A DNA stretch of 64,000 bases from Mycobacterium triplex (GCF_000689255.1 NZ_HG964446.1:3008854-3072853), one strand, 5' to 3'; counted from the stretch's first letter, positions 52,903 to 61,220 are shown. A program made the numbers and translations. The notes: generated from the sequence alone by a model not told the origin.

Positions 52903-53491
52903 GATAGCGCTGCAGATTCGGCGCGATCGTCGCCGCGATCTGTTCGGCCGGCAGCGACGCGAACGGCTCGAGCTTGACGATGTAGCGCGCCATCACCACG
53001 CCCATCAACTGCGACGCGACGAACTGGACGCGGATCGCGCCCGTTCCCGGGGGATTGTCGATGCGCGGACCGACTTCCGCGACGATGACCTCCTGCAGGA
53101 AGGAGCGCGCCAAACTCACCTCGGCGCCCGAAATCAGTGAGCGCAATGTCGCGATCAGTCCGGCGCCCAGCTCGGAATCCCAGATCGGCAGCAGCAGCGA
53201 CGGCAGCCGCAACCCGAGCTCTTCCACCGGGGTCTCGCGGATCGGTTTCAGCACCGTCGTCGGATCGATCGGCAGGTGGATCGCGGCGGCGAACAGCTGC
53301 TGTTTGGTGCCGAAGTAGTGGTGTACCAGCGCGGCATCCACACCGGCCGCCGCGGCCACAGCACGTACCGAAGTGCGATCAATGCCGTTGCGCGCGAACA
53401 ACTCTCGCGCGCTGGCCAGGATGCGCTCCCGGGTGTCGGAATTCCCGGGCGGCCGCCCGGGTCGGCGCCGCCCGGTCTTGGCGGCCGTCAC
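52868..53491 (-). CDS. TetR-family repressor (Rv1685c-like)
   Basis: A 207-residue TetR regulator. The N-terminal helix-turn-helix (about 20-66: TRERILASARELFARNGI...VHHYFGTKQQLFAAA) is followed by a helical ligand-binding domain. It is the last gene of an ABC exporter operon, one base after the permease. The palindrome over the operon start is its likely operator, giving autoregulation relieved by an exported compound. The start is a GTG at 53491. Confidence 0.9.
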   Translation of the reverse strand: MTAAKTGRRRPGRPPGNSDTRERILASARELFARNGIDRTSVRAVAAAAGVDAALVHHYFGTKQQLFAAAIHLPIDPTTVLKPIRETPVEELGLRLPSLLLPIWDSELGAGLIATLRSLISGAEVSLARSFLQEVIVAEVGPRIDNPPGTGAIRVQFVASQLMGVVMARYIVKLEPFASLPAEQIAATIAPNLQRYLTGELPDGLAP

Positions 53492-53492
53492 G

Positions 53493-54248
53493 TTACGGCG
53501 TCCGGCGCCGCAACGTCGCCGCGGCGAGGCACAGCGCTGCGAACGCAGAACCCGCCACCACGGCGATGTCGCGCACCGCGGTACCGGTCAGTTCGGGATG
53601 CGAATTGACCTGTTGCAGAGCTTCCAGCGCGTAGCTGGCCGGCAAGACATTGCTGATCCATTGCAGCCAGTCTGGCATCAGCGCGCGCGGGACGATGATG
53701 CCGGCCAGCAACAGCTGCGGCACCATGACCAGCGGGATGAACTGCACGGCCTGAAACTCGGTGCGGGCGAACGCGCTACACAGCAGGCCCAGGCCGACAC
53801 CGAGCACCGCGTTGACGATCGCGATCACGAACACCCAATACCAGGCGCCCGCGGTGTCGAAGCCCAGGAACCAGAACGACACGGTGCAGGCCACCGACGC
53901 CTGCGCGGCCGCGGCGATCGAGAAGGCGGTGCCGTAGGCGATCAGCAGATCGAGCCGGCGTAGCGGGGTGGTCAGGATCCGCTCCAGCGTTCCCGAAGCC
54001 CGTTCGCGCTGCATGGTGATCGCGGTGATGATGAACATCACGAACAGCGGGAAAAGGCCCAGCAGGATCAGGCAGGCGTTGTTGAACGGCGACGGCGTGC
54101 CGGGTAAGTGCCGGGCATTGTGAAACATGAAGTACATCAACGTGATAACCACAACCGGCACCACGAGGATCATCGCGACACTGCGGTGATCGGAGGCCAG
54201 CTGGCGCAGAATCCGCGTCGTGGTGGCGGCGTACCCCGTGAGGCTCAT
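53493..54248 (-). CDS. ABC-2 type exporter permease (Rv1686c-like)
   Basis: A 251-residue membrane protein with six predicted spans and the ABC-2 segment TMQRERASGTLERILTTPLRRLDLL. With the adjacent ATPase it should form a drug or lipid exporter. The ATG at 54248 overlaps the ATPase stop (ATGA), so translation is coupled. A longer upstream frame is a shadow of the ATPase gene. Confidence 0.92.
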   Translation of the reverse strand: MSLTGYAATTTRILRQLASDHRSVAMILVVPVVVITLMYFMFHNARHLPGTPSPFNNACLILLGLFPLFVMFIITAITMQRERASGTLERILTTPLRRLDLLIAYGTAFSIAAAAQASVACTVSFWFLGFDTAGAWYWVFVIAIVNAVLGVGLGLLCSAFARTEFQAVQFIPLVMVPQLLLAGIIVPRALMPDWLQWISNVLPASYALEALQQVNSHPELTGTAVRDIAVVAGSAFAALCLAAATLRRRTP

Positions 54249-55021
54249 CCTGCTTTGGGACCGGCGGACTGCATGATGGTGCGCTTGATGATGGACAGAA
54301 ACGCGTCCTCCAGTGACGTGCATCCGGTGTCCTCTCGTAGTTGGGTCGGCGTGGTGTGGGCGACCAGGTTCCCGTCGCGCATCAGCAACAGGTCCCCGCA
54401 GTGGTCGGCCTCGTCCATCACGTGGCTCGAGACCAGCAGGGTGGTTCCGGCGCGGGCGAGGTCGTTGAACTGCTCCCAGAGGTCGGCGCGCAGCACCGGG
54501 TCCAGCCCGACGGTGGGCTCGTCGAGCACCAGCAGCTCGGGCTGGCAGACCAGTGCGCACGCCAGTGACACCCTGGTGCGCTGGCCTCCGGAGAGGTTCG
54601 CGCTGAACGCGGTCCGGTGATCGGTCAGCCCGACCCGCTCGATCGCGTCGTCGGCGGCCCGGCCGTCGAAGCCGTACAGCGCCGCGAAGTAGCGAACGTT
54701 GTCGACGACCCGCAGGTCGTTGTAAATGGTCGGGTCTTGCGGCAGGTAGCCGACGCGGCGACGCAGCTCCGGGGAGCCGGCGGGTCTGCCGAGCACGGTC
54801 ACGGTTCCCGACGTCACGATCTGCGTGCCGACGATGCAGCGGATCAGCGTGGTCTTGCCGCAGCCGGACGGGCCGAGCAGGCCGGTGATGCTGCCCCTCC
54901 CGATCTGCACCGAAAAATCGTGCAGAGCTGGGCGTTTGCCACGGATGACGCGCAGCTGGTCGATCTCGACGGCAGGTTCGTTGCCGTTCGAGACTAATTC
55001 ATCATGAGATGAAATCATCAT
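54245..55021 (-). CDS. ABC exporter ATP-binding protein (Rv1687c-like)
   Basis: A 258-residue ATPase with Walker A GPSGCGKTT, signature LSGGQRTRVSLA, Walker B LLVLDEPTVGLDP and switch His in SSHVMDEADH. It drives the permease encoded next. Two successive ATG codons (55021 and 55018) are possible starts. The promoter places the transcript start on the first, so translation is probably leaderless. First gene of an ATPase-permease-TetR operon. Confidence 0.94.
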   Translation of the reverse strand: MMISSHDELVSNGNEPAVEIDQLRVIRGKRPALHDFSVQIGRGSITGLLGPSGCGKTTLIRCIVGTQIVTSGTVTVLGRPAGSPELRRRVGYLPQDPTIYNDLRVVDNVRYFAALYGFDGRAADDAIERVGLTDHRTAFSANLSGGQRTRVSLACALVCQPELLVLDEPTVGLDPVLRADLWEQFNDLARAGTTLLVSSHVMDEADHCGDLLLMRDGNLVAHTTPTQLREDTGCTSLEDAFLSIIKRTIMQSAGPKAG

Positions 55022-55028
55022 CTGATGA
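55002..55028. promoter_or_regulatory. Palindromic operator at the start of the ABC exporter operon
   Basis: TCATGAGATGA-AATCA-TCATCTGATGA is an imperfect palindrome with 11-bp arms (one mismatch) and a 5-base centre. The inner AGATGA/TCATCT (55007-55023) is perfect. It covers the start codon and +1 and touches the -10 box. It is the likely binding site of the TetR encoded in the operon. Confidence 0.75.
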
Positions 55029-55056
55029 ATATCCGCCTTCGGCGCGGACGTGTCAA
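55028..55056 (-). promoter_or_regulatory. Promoter of the ABC exporter-tetR operon
   Basis: On the minus strand a consensus TTGACA (55056-55051) is 17 bases from GATATT (55033-55028). Six bases then lead to the ATG at 55021, so the mRNA should be leaderless. Confidence 0.8.
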
Positions 55057-55072
55057 GGGGTGGGTCTACCTA

Positions 55073-55135
55073 CCGCGAGACTGCAACTACGGACGGGTGC
55101 AGTCGCGAAATGCGTCGGTAGTTGCAGTCTGGCGG
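55073..55135. repeat. Long inverted repeat between amt and the ABC operon
   Basis: CCGCGAGACTGCAACTAC (55073-55090) pairs with GTAGTTGCAGTCTGGCGG (55118-55135): 17 of 18 positions match, 13 of them contiguous, around a 27-base centre. It starts 4 bases beyond the amt stop. It could fold as an amt terminator without a U-tract, or be a small mobile repeat. Confidence 0.75.
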
Positions 55136-55138
55136 GGA

Positions 55139-56407
55139 TCAGCCGGGGGAGCCGGGGCGGCGCAACGGCAGATGGCCGTGCACGCCTTCGGCGTAGGCGG
55201 TCTCGGCGTGCTGCGTGAAGTCGACGCCGGTGGTTTCGTCTTCGGGGCTGAGCCGAAAACCCATCACCCGTTCGATCACCTTCGCCAGGACGAACGTCAC
55301 CACGAATGCGTAGATCGCGACGACGACGATCGCCAGCGTCTGCTTGCCGAGCTGCCCGAAGCCGCCCCCGTAGAACAGTCCTTGCGGACCCGACGTCATG
55401 ACGGCCGTGGCCAGCAGCCCGATCAAAAAGACCCCGACCACCCCGCCGACGAAGTGCACACCGACGACGTCGAGCGAATCGTCATAGTTGAAGCGCAATT
55501 TCGCGGTCACCGCGAACGCGCAGACGACGCCCGCGGCCAGGCCGACGGCCGCGGCGCCGAGGGTGTTGACGGTGCCACAGGACGGGGTGATCGCCACCAG
55601 GCCGGCGACCACCCCGGATGCCGCGCCGAACGTCGTGGGTCTGCCGTCGCGGATCTGCTCGACCGTGAGCCAGCCCAGCATGCCCAGACAGCCGGCGACG
55701 AGTGTGTTGAGGAAGATGGCCGCGGCAGTTCCGTTGGCGGCCAAGGCGGATCCGGCGTTGAAGCCGAACCAGCCGAACCACAGCAGCCCGACCCCGACAA
55801 ACAGCAGCGGCAGATTGTGCGGGCGCATCGCGTCCTTCTTGAAGCCGATCCGCGGCCCGAGCACCAGCGCCAGCGCCAGCGCCGAGGAACCGGAGACGAT
55901 CTCGACGACCAGACCGCCGGCATAGTCGAGCACGCCGAGCTTGGCCAGCCAGCCGCCGGGGCCCCACACCCAGTGCGCGACAACCGAATACACCACGATC
56001 GCCCAGACCGGGACGAAGACCATCCAGGCGGCGAAGCGGGCGCGGTCGGCGATCGCGCCACTGACCAGCGCCGCGGTGATGATCGCAAACGTCAATTGGA
56101 AGGTGGCATAGAGCAGTTCGGGAACCGTGCCGTGCGCGGTGTCGGGCGTGATGCCGAGCATGCCGAGATGGCTGAGGTTGCCGATGAACCCGCCGGCCCC
56201 GTCCTCGGAGAACGCCAGCGTGTAGCCGATCAGCAGCCACGCCACCGTGACCAGCGGGATCGAGACGAAGCTCATCATGATCATGTTGAGCACCCCGGTG
56301 GTGCGGACCATGCCGCCGTAGAAGATCGCCAGGCCGGGGGTCATCAGTAGGACCAGGGCGGTACTGGCCAGCAGCCACGCGGTCGCGGCGGGGTCGATTG
56401 CATGCAT
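55139..56407 (-). CDS. amt: Ammonium transporter
   Basis: A 422-residue Amt/Mep/Rh channel with about 11 membrane spans. Family segments include DPAATAWLLASTALVLLMTPGLAIFYGGMVR, WVWGPGGWLAKLGVLDYAGG and GVHFVGGVVGVFLIGL, the last with a pore-lining His. The ATG at 56407 has AAGGAG 8 bases upstream; the longer frame adds residues without homology. No glnB or glnD lies beside it, unlike the usual amt-glnB pair. In M. tuberculosis no amt gene lies at this site, and its amt (Rv2920c) is elsewhere. The 5' end is divergent from mpg. Confidence 0.93.
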   Translation of the reverse strand: MHAIDPAATAWLLASTALVLLMTPGLAIFYGGMVRTTGVLNMIMMSFVSIPLVTVAWLLIGYTLAFSEDGAGGFIGNLSHLGMLGITPDTAHGTVPELLYATFQLTFAIITAALVSGAIADRARFAAWMVFVPVWAIVVYSVVAHWVWGPGGWLAKLGVLDYAGGLVVEIVSGSSALALALVLGPRIGFKKDAMRPHNLPLLFVGVGLLWFGWFGFNAGSALAANGTAAAIFLNTLVAGCLGMLGWLTVEQIRDGRPTTFGAASGVVAGLVAITPSCGTVNTLGAAAVGLAAGVVCAFAVTAKLRFNYDDSLDVVGVHFVGGVVGVFLIGLLATAVMTSGPQGLFYGGGFGQLGKQTLAIVVVAIYAFVVTFVLAKVIERVMGFRLSPEDETTGVDFTQHAETAYAEGVHGHLPLRRPGSPG

Positions 56408-56462
56408 TCTTTGGCTCCTTCGCCTCGCGGCATCCGGGAGTTTGCCATGTTTGGGCTCTCGA

Positions 56463-56468
56463 TAGGTT
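56463..56468 (+). promoter_or_regulatory. Candidate -10 box of mpg (leaderless)
   Basis: TAGGTT ends 6 bases before the mpg GTG, placing the transcript start on the start codon. TTTGCC (56441-56446) lies 16 bases upstream as a possible -35 element. No ribosome binding site is present. Confidence 0.45.
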
Positions 56469-56474
56469 CGGTGG

Positions 56475-57086
56475 GTGGGTGCTGGCGAGCTGGTGGTCGA
56501 CCCGGTCGCGGCCGCGCACCGGTTACTCGGCGCCACCCTCACCGGGCGCGGCGTGCGCGCGCTCGTCGTCGAGGTCGAGGCCTACGGCGGGGTTCCGGAC
56601 GGTCCCTGGCCGGACGCGGCGGCGCACTCCTACCGGGGGCGCAGCGGCCGCAACGGCGTGATGTTCGGACCGCCGGGACGCCTGTATACCTATCTCAGCC
56701 ACGGCATTCACACCTGCGCCAACGTCTCGTGCGGACCCGACGGCACGGCCGCCGCGGTGCTGCTGCGCGCCGCCGTGATCGAGGACGGCATCGAGATCGC
56801 CCGGGGCCGCCGCGGTGAGGGCGTCCGCACCGCCGCACTGGCGCGTGGTCCGGGTAACCTGTGCGCGGCGCTGGGAATTTCGATGTCCGACAACGGGATT
56901 GACCTGTTCGACCCGGACAGCCCGGTGACGCTGACGTTGAATGCGGTCGACGGCGCGGTGGCCGGCCCACGCGTCGGCGTCAGCCAGGCCGCCGACCGGC
57001 CGTGGCGGCTGTGGCTTGCCGGTCGACCCGAGGTCTCGGCGTACCGGCGAAGTCCGCGGGCGCCTGCCCCCGGCGCCAGCGACTAA
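56475..57086 (+). CDS. mpg: 3-methyladenine DNA glycosylase
   Basis: A 203-residue AAG/MPG-family glycosylase that removes alkylated purines in base-excision repair. Motifs include VEVEAYGG with the catalytic Glu, [33 protein letters not shown] with the intercalating region, and [12 protein letters not shown]. The GTG at 56475 is probably leaderless. It matches M. tuberculosis Rv1688, just before tyrS. Confidence 0.93.
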   Translation: MGAGELVVDPVAAAHRLLGATLTGRGVRALVVEVEAYGGVPDGPWPDAAAHSYRGRSGRNGVMFGPPGRLYTYLSHGIHTCANVSCGPDGTAAAVLLRAAVIEDGIEIARGRRGEGVRTAALARGPGNLCAALGISMSDNGIDLFDPDSPVTLTLNAVDGAVAGPRVGVSQAADRPWRLWLAGRPEVSAYRRSPRAPAPGASD

Positions 57087-57112
57087 TCGAATACGCGCCC
57101 AACGTCGACGCT

Positions 57113-57134
57113 CGCCGGGCATCCGTGCCCGGTG
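57113..57134 (+). terminator. Hairpin between mpg and tyrS
   Basis: CGCCGGGCA (57113-57121) pairs with TGCCCGGTG (57126-57134) over a TCCG loop, nine pairs with one G-T. There is no U-tract. It may end the mpg transcript; it lies just upstream of the tyrS -10 box. Confidence 0.45.
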
Positions 57135-57142
57135 CCAGCGAC

Positions 57143-57148
57143 TAGAGT
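57143..57148 (+). promoter_or_regulatory. Candidate tyrS -10 box
   Basis: TAGAGT ends 8 bases before the tyrS ATG, consistent with a leaderless or near-leaderless mRNA. No clear -35 element is visible. Confidence 0.35.
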
Positions 57149-57156
57149 CTTGCGGG

Positions 57157-58437
57157 ATGTGTGCTGAGATCCTCGACGAGCTGGGCTGGCGTGGGCTGAT
57201 CGCGCAGTCCACCGACCTCGATGCCCTGGCCGCCGAAGCGCGGCGCGGACCGCTGACGGTGTACGCCGGCTTCGACCCCACCGCGCCCAGCCTGCACGCG
57301 GGCCACCTGGTGCCGCTGCTGGCACTGCGGCGCTTTCAGCGCGCCGGGCACCGTCCGATCGTGCTCGCGGGCGGGGCCACCGGCATGATCGGGGACCCGC
57401 GCGAGGTCGGCGAGCGTAGTCTGCACGAGGCCGGCACCGTCGCCGACTGGACCGAACGTATTCGCGGACAGCTGGAACGCTTCGTCGACTTCTCGGATTC
57501 CGGGGCCTCGCCCACCGGCGCGATCGTGGCCAACAACCTCGAGTGGACGGGCCGGCTGTCGGCGATCGAGTTCCTGCGGGATCTCGGCAAGCACTTCTCG
57601 GTCAACGTGATGCTGGACCGCGACACCATCCGGCGGCGGCTGGAGGGCGACGGCATCTCCTACACCGAGTTCAGCTACATGCTGCTGCAGGCCAACGACT
57701 ACGTCGAATTGCACCAGCGCCACGGCTGTTCGCTGCAGATCGGCGGCTCGGATCAATGGGGCAACATCATCGCCGGGGTCCGGCTGGTGCGCCAGAAGCT
57801 CGGCGCGACGGTGCATGCCCTCACCGTCCCGCTGGTCACGGCGGCCGACGGCACCAAGTTCGGCAAATCCACCGGCGGCGGCAACCTGTGGCTGGACCCG
57901 CAGCTGACCAGTCCGTACGCCTGGTACCAGTACTTCGTCAACACCGCCGACGCCGACGTGATCCGGTACCTGCGGTGGTTCACCTTCCTGTCCGCCGAGG
58001 AGCTGGCCGAGCTGGAACAGGCCACCGCCGAGCGTCCGCAACAACGCGCCGCCCAACGTCGGCTCGCCACCGAACTCACCGTCTTGGTGCACGGTGAGGC
58101 GGCCACCGCGGCCGTCGAGCACGCCAGCAAGGCGCTGTTCGGCCAGGGCGAGCTGGACCGGCTCGACGAGGCGACGCTGGCCGCCGCGCTGCGCGAAACA
58201 TCGGTCGCCGAGCTCAAACCCGGTGGTCCCGACGGGATTGTCGACCTGTTGGTGGCCAGCGGCCTGTCGGCCAGCAAGGGCGCCGCGCGACGCACGATCG
58301 GCGAGGGCGGCGTGTCGGTCAACAACATTCGGGTCGACAGCGACGAATGGTCGCCGCAGGACTCGGATTTCCTTCACGGCCGGTGGCTGGTGCTACGTCG
58401 CGGCAAGCGCAACATCGCCGGCATCGAGAGGGTCTAG
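57157..58437 (+). CDS. tyrS: Tyrosyl-tRNA synthetase
   Basis: A 426-residue class I synthetase. The HIGH motif is HAGH at 47-50, the KMSKS motif is KFGKS in [13 protein letters not shown], and a C-terminal S4 RNA-binding domain occupies about 360-420. Residues for tyrosine recognition lie in [10 protein letters not shown] and [11 protein letters not shown]. The ATG at 57157 gives a start like that of M. tuberculosis Rv1689. It is followed by a 438-bp non-coding gap. Confidence 0.96.
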   Translation: MCAEILDELGWRGLIAQSTDLDALAAEARRGPLTVYAGFDPTAPSLHAGHLVPLLALRRFQRAGHRPIVLAGGATGMIGDPREVGERSLHEAGTVADWTERIRGQLERFVDFSDSGASPTGAIVANNLEWTGRLSAIEFLRDLGKHFSVNVMLDRDTIRRRLEGDGISYTEFSYMLLQANDYVELHQRHGCSLQIGGSDQWGNIIAGVRLVRQKLGATVHALTVPLVTAADGTKFGKSTGGGNLWLDPQLTSPYAWYQYFVNTADADVIRYLRWFTFLSAEELAELEQATAERPQQRAAQRRLATELTVLVHGEAATAAVEHASKALFGQGELDRLDEATLAAALRETSVAELKPGGPDGIVDLLVASGLSASKGAARRTIGEGGVSVNNIRVDSDEWSPQDSDFLHGRWLVLRRGKRNIAGIERV

Positions 58438-58447
58438 AGAAGTTATT

Positions 58448-58669
58448 CAGCGGGGACCTCGCCATCGGAGGGGAAGCCGATACGAGAGGAGGGGAGGCCT
58501 CGTTTGGAAGGAGCGACGAGATCCCCGCTGCGAGAACCAGTTTTCCCAACTCCGTGCTGCGCGGGTATCCCACAACCGGCTGAAATACCGGTGGATATCG
58601 CCTGTCCCCCATTCGGGGGACAGGCCCGCTCGAAGCTGCGCCGCAGCTTCCATCAAAATGGTTGTGCTG
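58448..58669 (-). ncRNA. Structured small RNA, probable G2 (ncRv11689c) homologue
   Basis: The tyrS-lprJ gap (58438-58875) has no convincing gene but much RNA structure. On the minus strand, 58530-58514 pairs with 58464-58448 over 17 bp with three G-U pairs; on the plus strand those three become A-C mismatches, so the minus strand is the functional one. Inside lie two hairpins, ATCGG/CCGAT (58464-58481) and ACGAG/CTCGT (58482-58503), with loops CUUCCCCU and CCUCCCCUCC, plus a single-stranded CUCCUUCC (58513-58506). These are complementary to Shine-Dalgarno sequences. Farther 5' are an 11-bp hairpin (58600-58625) and a 9-bp one (58632-58650). A CATAAT (-10-like, 58681-58676) suggests a start near 58669. 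Position and strand match the M. tuberculosis G2 RNA as I remember it. Ends are estimates. Confidence 0.6.
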
Positions 58670-58821
58670 CAAAGCATTATGCGAATCCACCGCGACCGAC
58701 GGCCAGGGTGGGCGACCGGCGGCGGAACATATTGCACCCGAACTTGTCAAGACGTTCGGAGCAAAACGCGGTGGTGTGCAAACCTTTACCTTGCCGTGCC
58801 CTGAACGTGACCCGCGTTGGC

Positions 58822-58837
58822 CACTGTAGTCACAGTG
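58822..58837. promoter_or_regulatory. Palindrome upstream of the lprJ-like gene
   Basis: CACTGT-AGTC-ACAGTG is a perfect 6-bp-arm palindrome 39 bases before the start codon, followed by TTTT. It could be an operator, or a weak terminator of a plus-strand transcript. Confidence 0.4.
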
Positions 58838-58875
58838 TTTTGCGCAGCCACCGGACAATCGACGAGAAGCGAGAG

Positions 58876-59265
58876 ATGACGGCGCAATCAATGACGTACC
58901 AGTGGACCTTAGGGGTCGGGGCACAGGCGAAGGCCTTCGGGTTCATGGCGTTGACCGCGGCCTTGATCGCCGCCGCCGCGACGATGGCGGCGCCCATCCG
59001 CGCCGACATCGCAGGCAATGCCTTCCTGTCCAGGCTGACCAATGCCGGCATTGCCGTCACCCAGCCGGCCACCACTTTGGCGCAGGGGCAATCGGTCTGC
59101 CCGATGTTGATCCAGCCGGGCGGGTCGTTCGATTCGGTCGTGTCGGAAGTGGCCACCGGCAACGGGATGACCGAGAAGAATGCGGGCATTTTCACGATCA
59201 TCGCGATCGGCACGTTCTGTCCTGCGATGATCGCGCCGTTGATTCCGGACCGGTTCAAGGCGTAG
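58876..59265 (+). CDS. lprJ: Secreted DUF732-family protein (LprJ-like)
   Basis: A 129-residue exported protein. A hydrophobic signal segment (about 19-40) ends at a likely signal peptidase site after PIRA, before DIAGNAFLSRL. The mature part has the DUF732 pattern: LTNAGIAV, then two cysteines (QSVC and GTFC) that could form a disulfide, and IAIGTFCPAMI. There is no Cys in the signal region, so no lipobox, and the lipoprotein name does not fit this copy. The position between tyrS and the TPR gene equals that of lprJ (Rv1690). Function unknown. Confidence 0.8.
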   Translation: MTAQSMTYQWTLGVGAQAKAFGFMALTAALIAAAATMAAPIRADIAGNAFLSRLTNAGIAVTQPATTLAQGQSVCPMLIQPGGSFDSVVSEVATGNGMTEKNAGIFTIIAIGTFCPAMIAPLIPDRFKA

Positions 59266-59332
59266 CGAGTCCCTCACCCGGCTGCCCGTATCCTTTCGGG
59301 GAGACCGGGAGCAATCGAGGTGAACGACACCA

Positions 59333-60175
59333 GTGGGCGACGACAGGCAGCGTCACAACGGCGAACGACGTCCGCGCTCGGGGTCCGGGGGCGCGCCGAG
59401 GCGCGGGCCGCGCACCGAGCGCGGCGACCGGTGGTCGGGACCGGGCCGGGCGCGCGCGGCCCAGCCGCAGAACACCGCCGACCGTGACCGCCCGGGCGAC
59501 GACGGGCCCGCGATACCGCCCGACATCGACGCCAAACAGCTCGCGCCCGAGATCCGCGGTGAGCTGAGCACCTTGGACCGCGCCAGCGCCGATGCGGTGG
59601 CGCGGCATTTGGTTGCGGCGGGTGAGTTGATGGACGAAGACCCCGAAGCCGCGCTGAATCACGCCCGTGCCGCGCGGGCCAGGTCCAGCAGGATCGCCGC
59701 GATTCGCGAAGCCGTCGGGATCGCCGCCTACCGCTGCGGTGATTGGGCCCAGGCACTGTCCGAATTGCGTGCGGCCCGCCGGATGGGCAGCAAGTCCTCG
59801 TTGCTGGCGTTGATCGCGGATTGCGAACGCGGCCTTGGCCGTCCGGAACGGGCGATCGAACTGGCGCGCGGCGAGGAGGCGGCTCAGCTCAGCGGCGACG
59901 ACGCCGACGAGCTGCGCATCGTGGTCGCCGGCGCCCGCTCCGATCTCGGGCAGCGCGAGGCGGCGCTGACCGTGTTGTCCACGCCGCAACTGGACCCGAC
60001 CCGCTCCGGCACGACGCCCGCCCGGTTGTTCTACGCCTACGCCGACACGTTGCTGGCGCTCGGCCGCAACGACGAAGCGCTGCAATGGTTTCTGCACTCC
60101 GCGGCCGCCGATGTCGACGGTGTCACCGATGCCGAAGACCGGGTCAGCGAGCTGGGCTCGAGATACGAAAAATGA
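59333..60175 (+). CDS. TPR-like protein (Rv1691-like)
   Basis: A 280-residue soluble protein. The first 60 residues are basic, Gly/Arg/Pro-rich and probably disordered. The rest is built of helical pairs of tetratricopeptide type (AALNHARAARARSSRIAAIREAVGIAAY, LGRPERAIELA, LGRNDEALQWFLHSA). Partner unknown. The GTG at 59333 gives the only in-frame start near a TATCCT -10-like box (59289-59294). Its stop overlaps the next gene by 4 bases. Confidence 0.85.
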   Translation: MGDDRQRHNGERRPRSGSGGAPRRGPRTERGDRWSGPGRARAAQPQNTADRDRPGDDGPAIPPDIDAKQLAPEIRGELSTLDRASADAVARHLVAAGELMDEDPEAALNHARAARARSSRIAAIREAVGIAAYRCGDWAQALSELRAARRMGSKSSLLALIADCERGLGRPERAIELARGEEAAQLSGDDADELRIVVAGARSDLGQREAALTVLSTPQLDPTRSGTTPARLFYAYADTLLALGRNDEALQWFLHSAAADVDGVTDAEDRVSELGSRYEK

Positions 60176-61197
60176 AAAGCATTGCGCAGGAATACGATTG
60201 CCTGCTCATCGATCTGGACGGCACCGTGTTTCGTGGCCACAGTGCCACCGACGGGGCGGTGCAGACGCTCGACGAGGTAACTAGCCGCAAGCTGTTCGTC
60301 ACCAACAACGCCTCCCGCAGCGCCGACGAAGTGGCCACGCATCTGCGCGACCTCGGCTTCACCGCCACCGGCGGCGACGTGGTCACCAGCGCCCAAAGTG
60401 CCGCGCATCTGCTTTCGGTTGAGCTGCCGCCGGATTCGCCCGTGCTGATCGTCGGAACCGACTCGCTGGCCAACGAGATCGCCGCGGTCGGACTTCGTCC
60501 GGTGCGCCGCTTCGCCGACAACCCGGTCGCCGTCGTCCAAGGCCTGTCGATGACGATCGGCTGGCCCGATCTCGCCGAGGCCGCACTGGCCATCCGGGCC
60601 GGCGCGTTGTGGGTGGCGGCCAACGTCGACCCCACGCTGCCGACCGAGCGGGGTCTGCTGCCCGGCAACGGTTCCCTGGTGGCCGCGCTGCGAGCGGCCA
60701 CCGGTGCCGAACCCAAGGTGGCCGGAAAGCCCGCTCCGACACTGCTCAACGATGCGGTCGCGCGCGGGGACTTTTCCGCGCCACTGGTGATCGGCGACCG
60801 GCTGGACACCGACATCGAGGGCGCCAACGCCGCCCAGTTACCCAGCCTGATGGTGCTGACCGGGGTGAACAGCGCGCGCGATGCGGTGTACGCCGTGCCC
60901 GCGCAGCGGCCCACCTACATCGGCCACGACCTGCGCGCGCTGCACCGGGACGGCAACCTGCTCGCGGTCGCACCGCAGCCCGGCTGGGCGATCGACGTCG
61001 GCGATGGCGTGGTGACGGTCAGCGGCAACGGCGCCGACGACGAGGACGGTGACGGGCTGTCGATCGTGCGCGCGGTCGCCAGCGCGGTGTGGGGCGCCGG
61101 GTACTCCGATTCCCAGGCCCGGCCGGCGCGCATCCGGGCCGGCGACGACCGGGCCCGCGACGCGCTCGAACGCTGGTCTCTCGTGCACGGGGACTAG
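60172..61197 (+). CDS. HAD phosphatase, glycerol-3-phosphate phosphatase (Rv1692-like)
   Basis: A 341-residue HAD-superfamily enzyme. Motif I is DLDGTVF with nucleophile Asp14 and acid Asp16; FVTNNASRS is motif II; VAGKPAP gives the Lys and VIGDRLDTDIEGA is motif IV. It has the C2 cap of the NagD/PGP group. M. tuberculosis Rv1692 is described as a glycerol-3-phosphate phosphatase that recycles polar heads of phospholipids. ATGA overlap with the TPR gene suggests coupling. A longer upstream frame is a shadow. Confidence 0.9.
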   Translation: MKSIAQEYDCLLIDLDGTVFRGHSATDGAVQTLDEVTSRKLFVTNNASRSADEVATHLRDLGFTATGGDVVTSAQSAAHLLSVELPPDSPVLIVGTDSLANEIAAVGLRPVRRFADNPVAVVQGLSMTIGWPDLAEAALAIRAGALWVAANVDPTLPTERGLLPGNGSLVAALRAATGAEPKVAGKPAPTLLNDAVARGDFSAPLVIGDRLDTDIEGANAAQLPSLMVLTGVNSARDAVYAVPAQRPTYIGHDLRALHRDGNLLAVAPQPGWAIDVGDGVVTVSGNGADDEDGDGLSIVRAVASAVWGAGYSDSQARPARIRAGDDRARDALERWSLVHGD

Positions 61198-61220
61198 CGG
61201 ATGACTACCGTAGAACCGCA

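Noticed and set aside
58438..58875. Protein-coding frames across the tyrS-lprJ gap (such as 58319-58924 minus)
   Set aside because: They lack codon bias, ribosome binding sites and recognisable domains, and the region is full of RNA hairpins.
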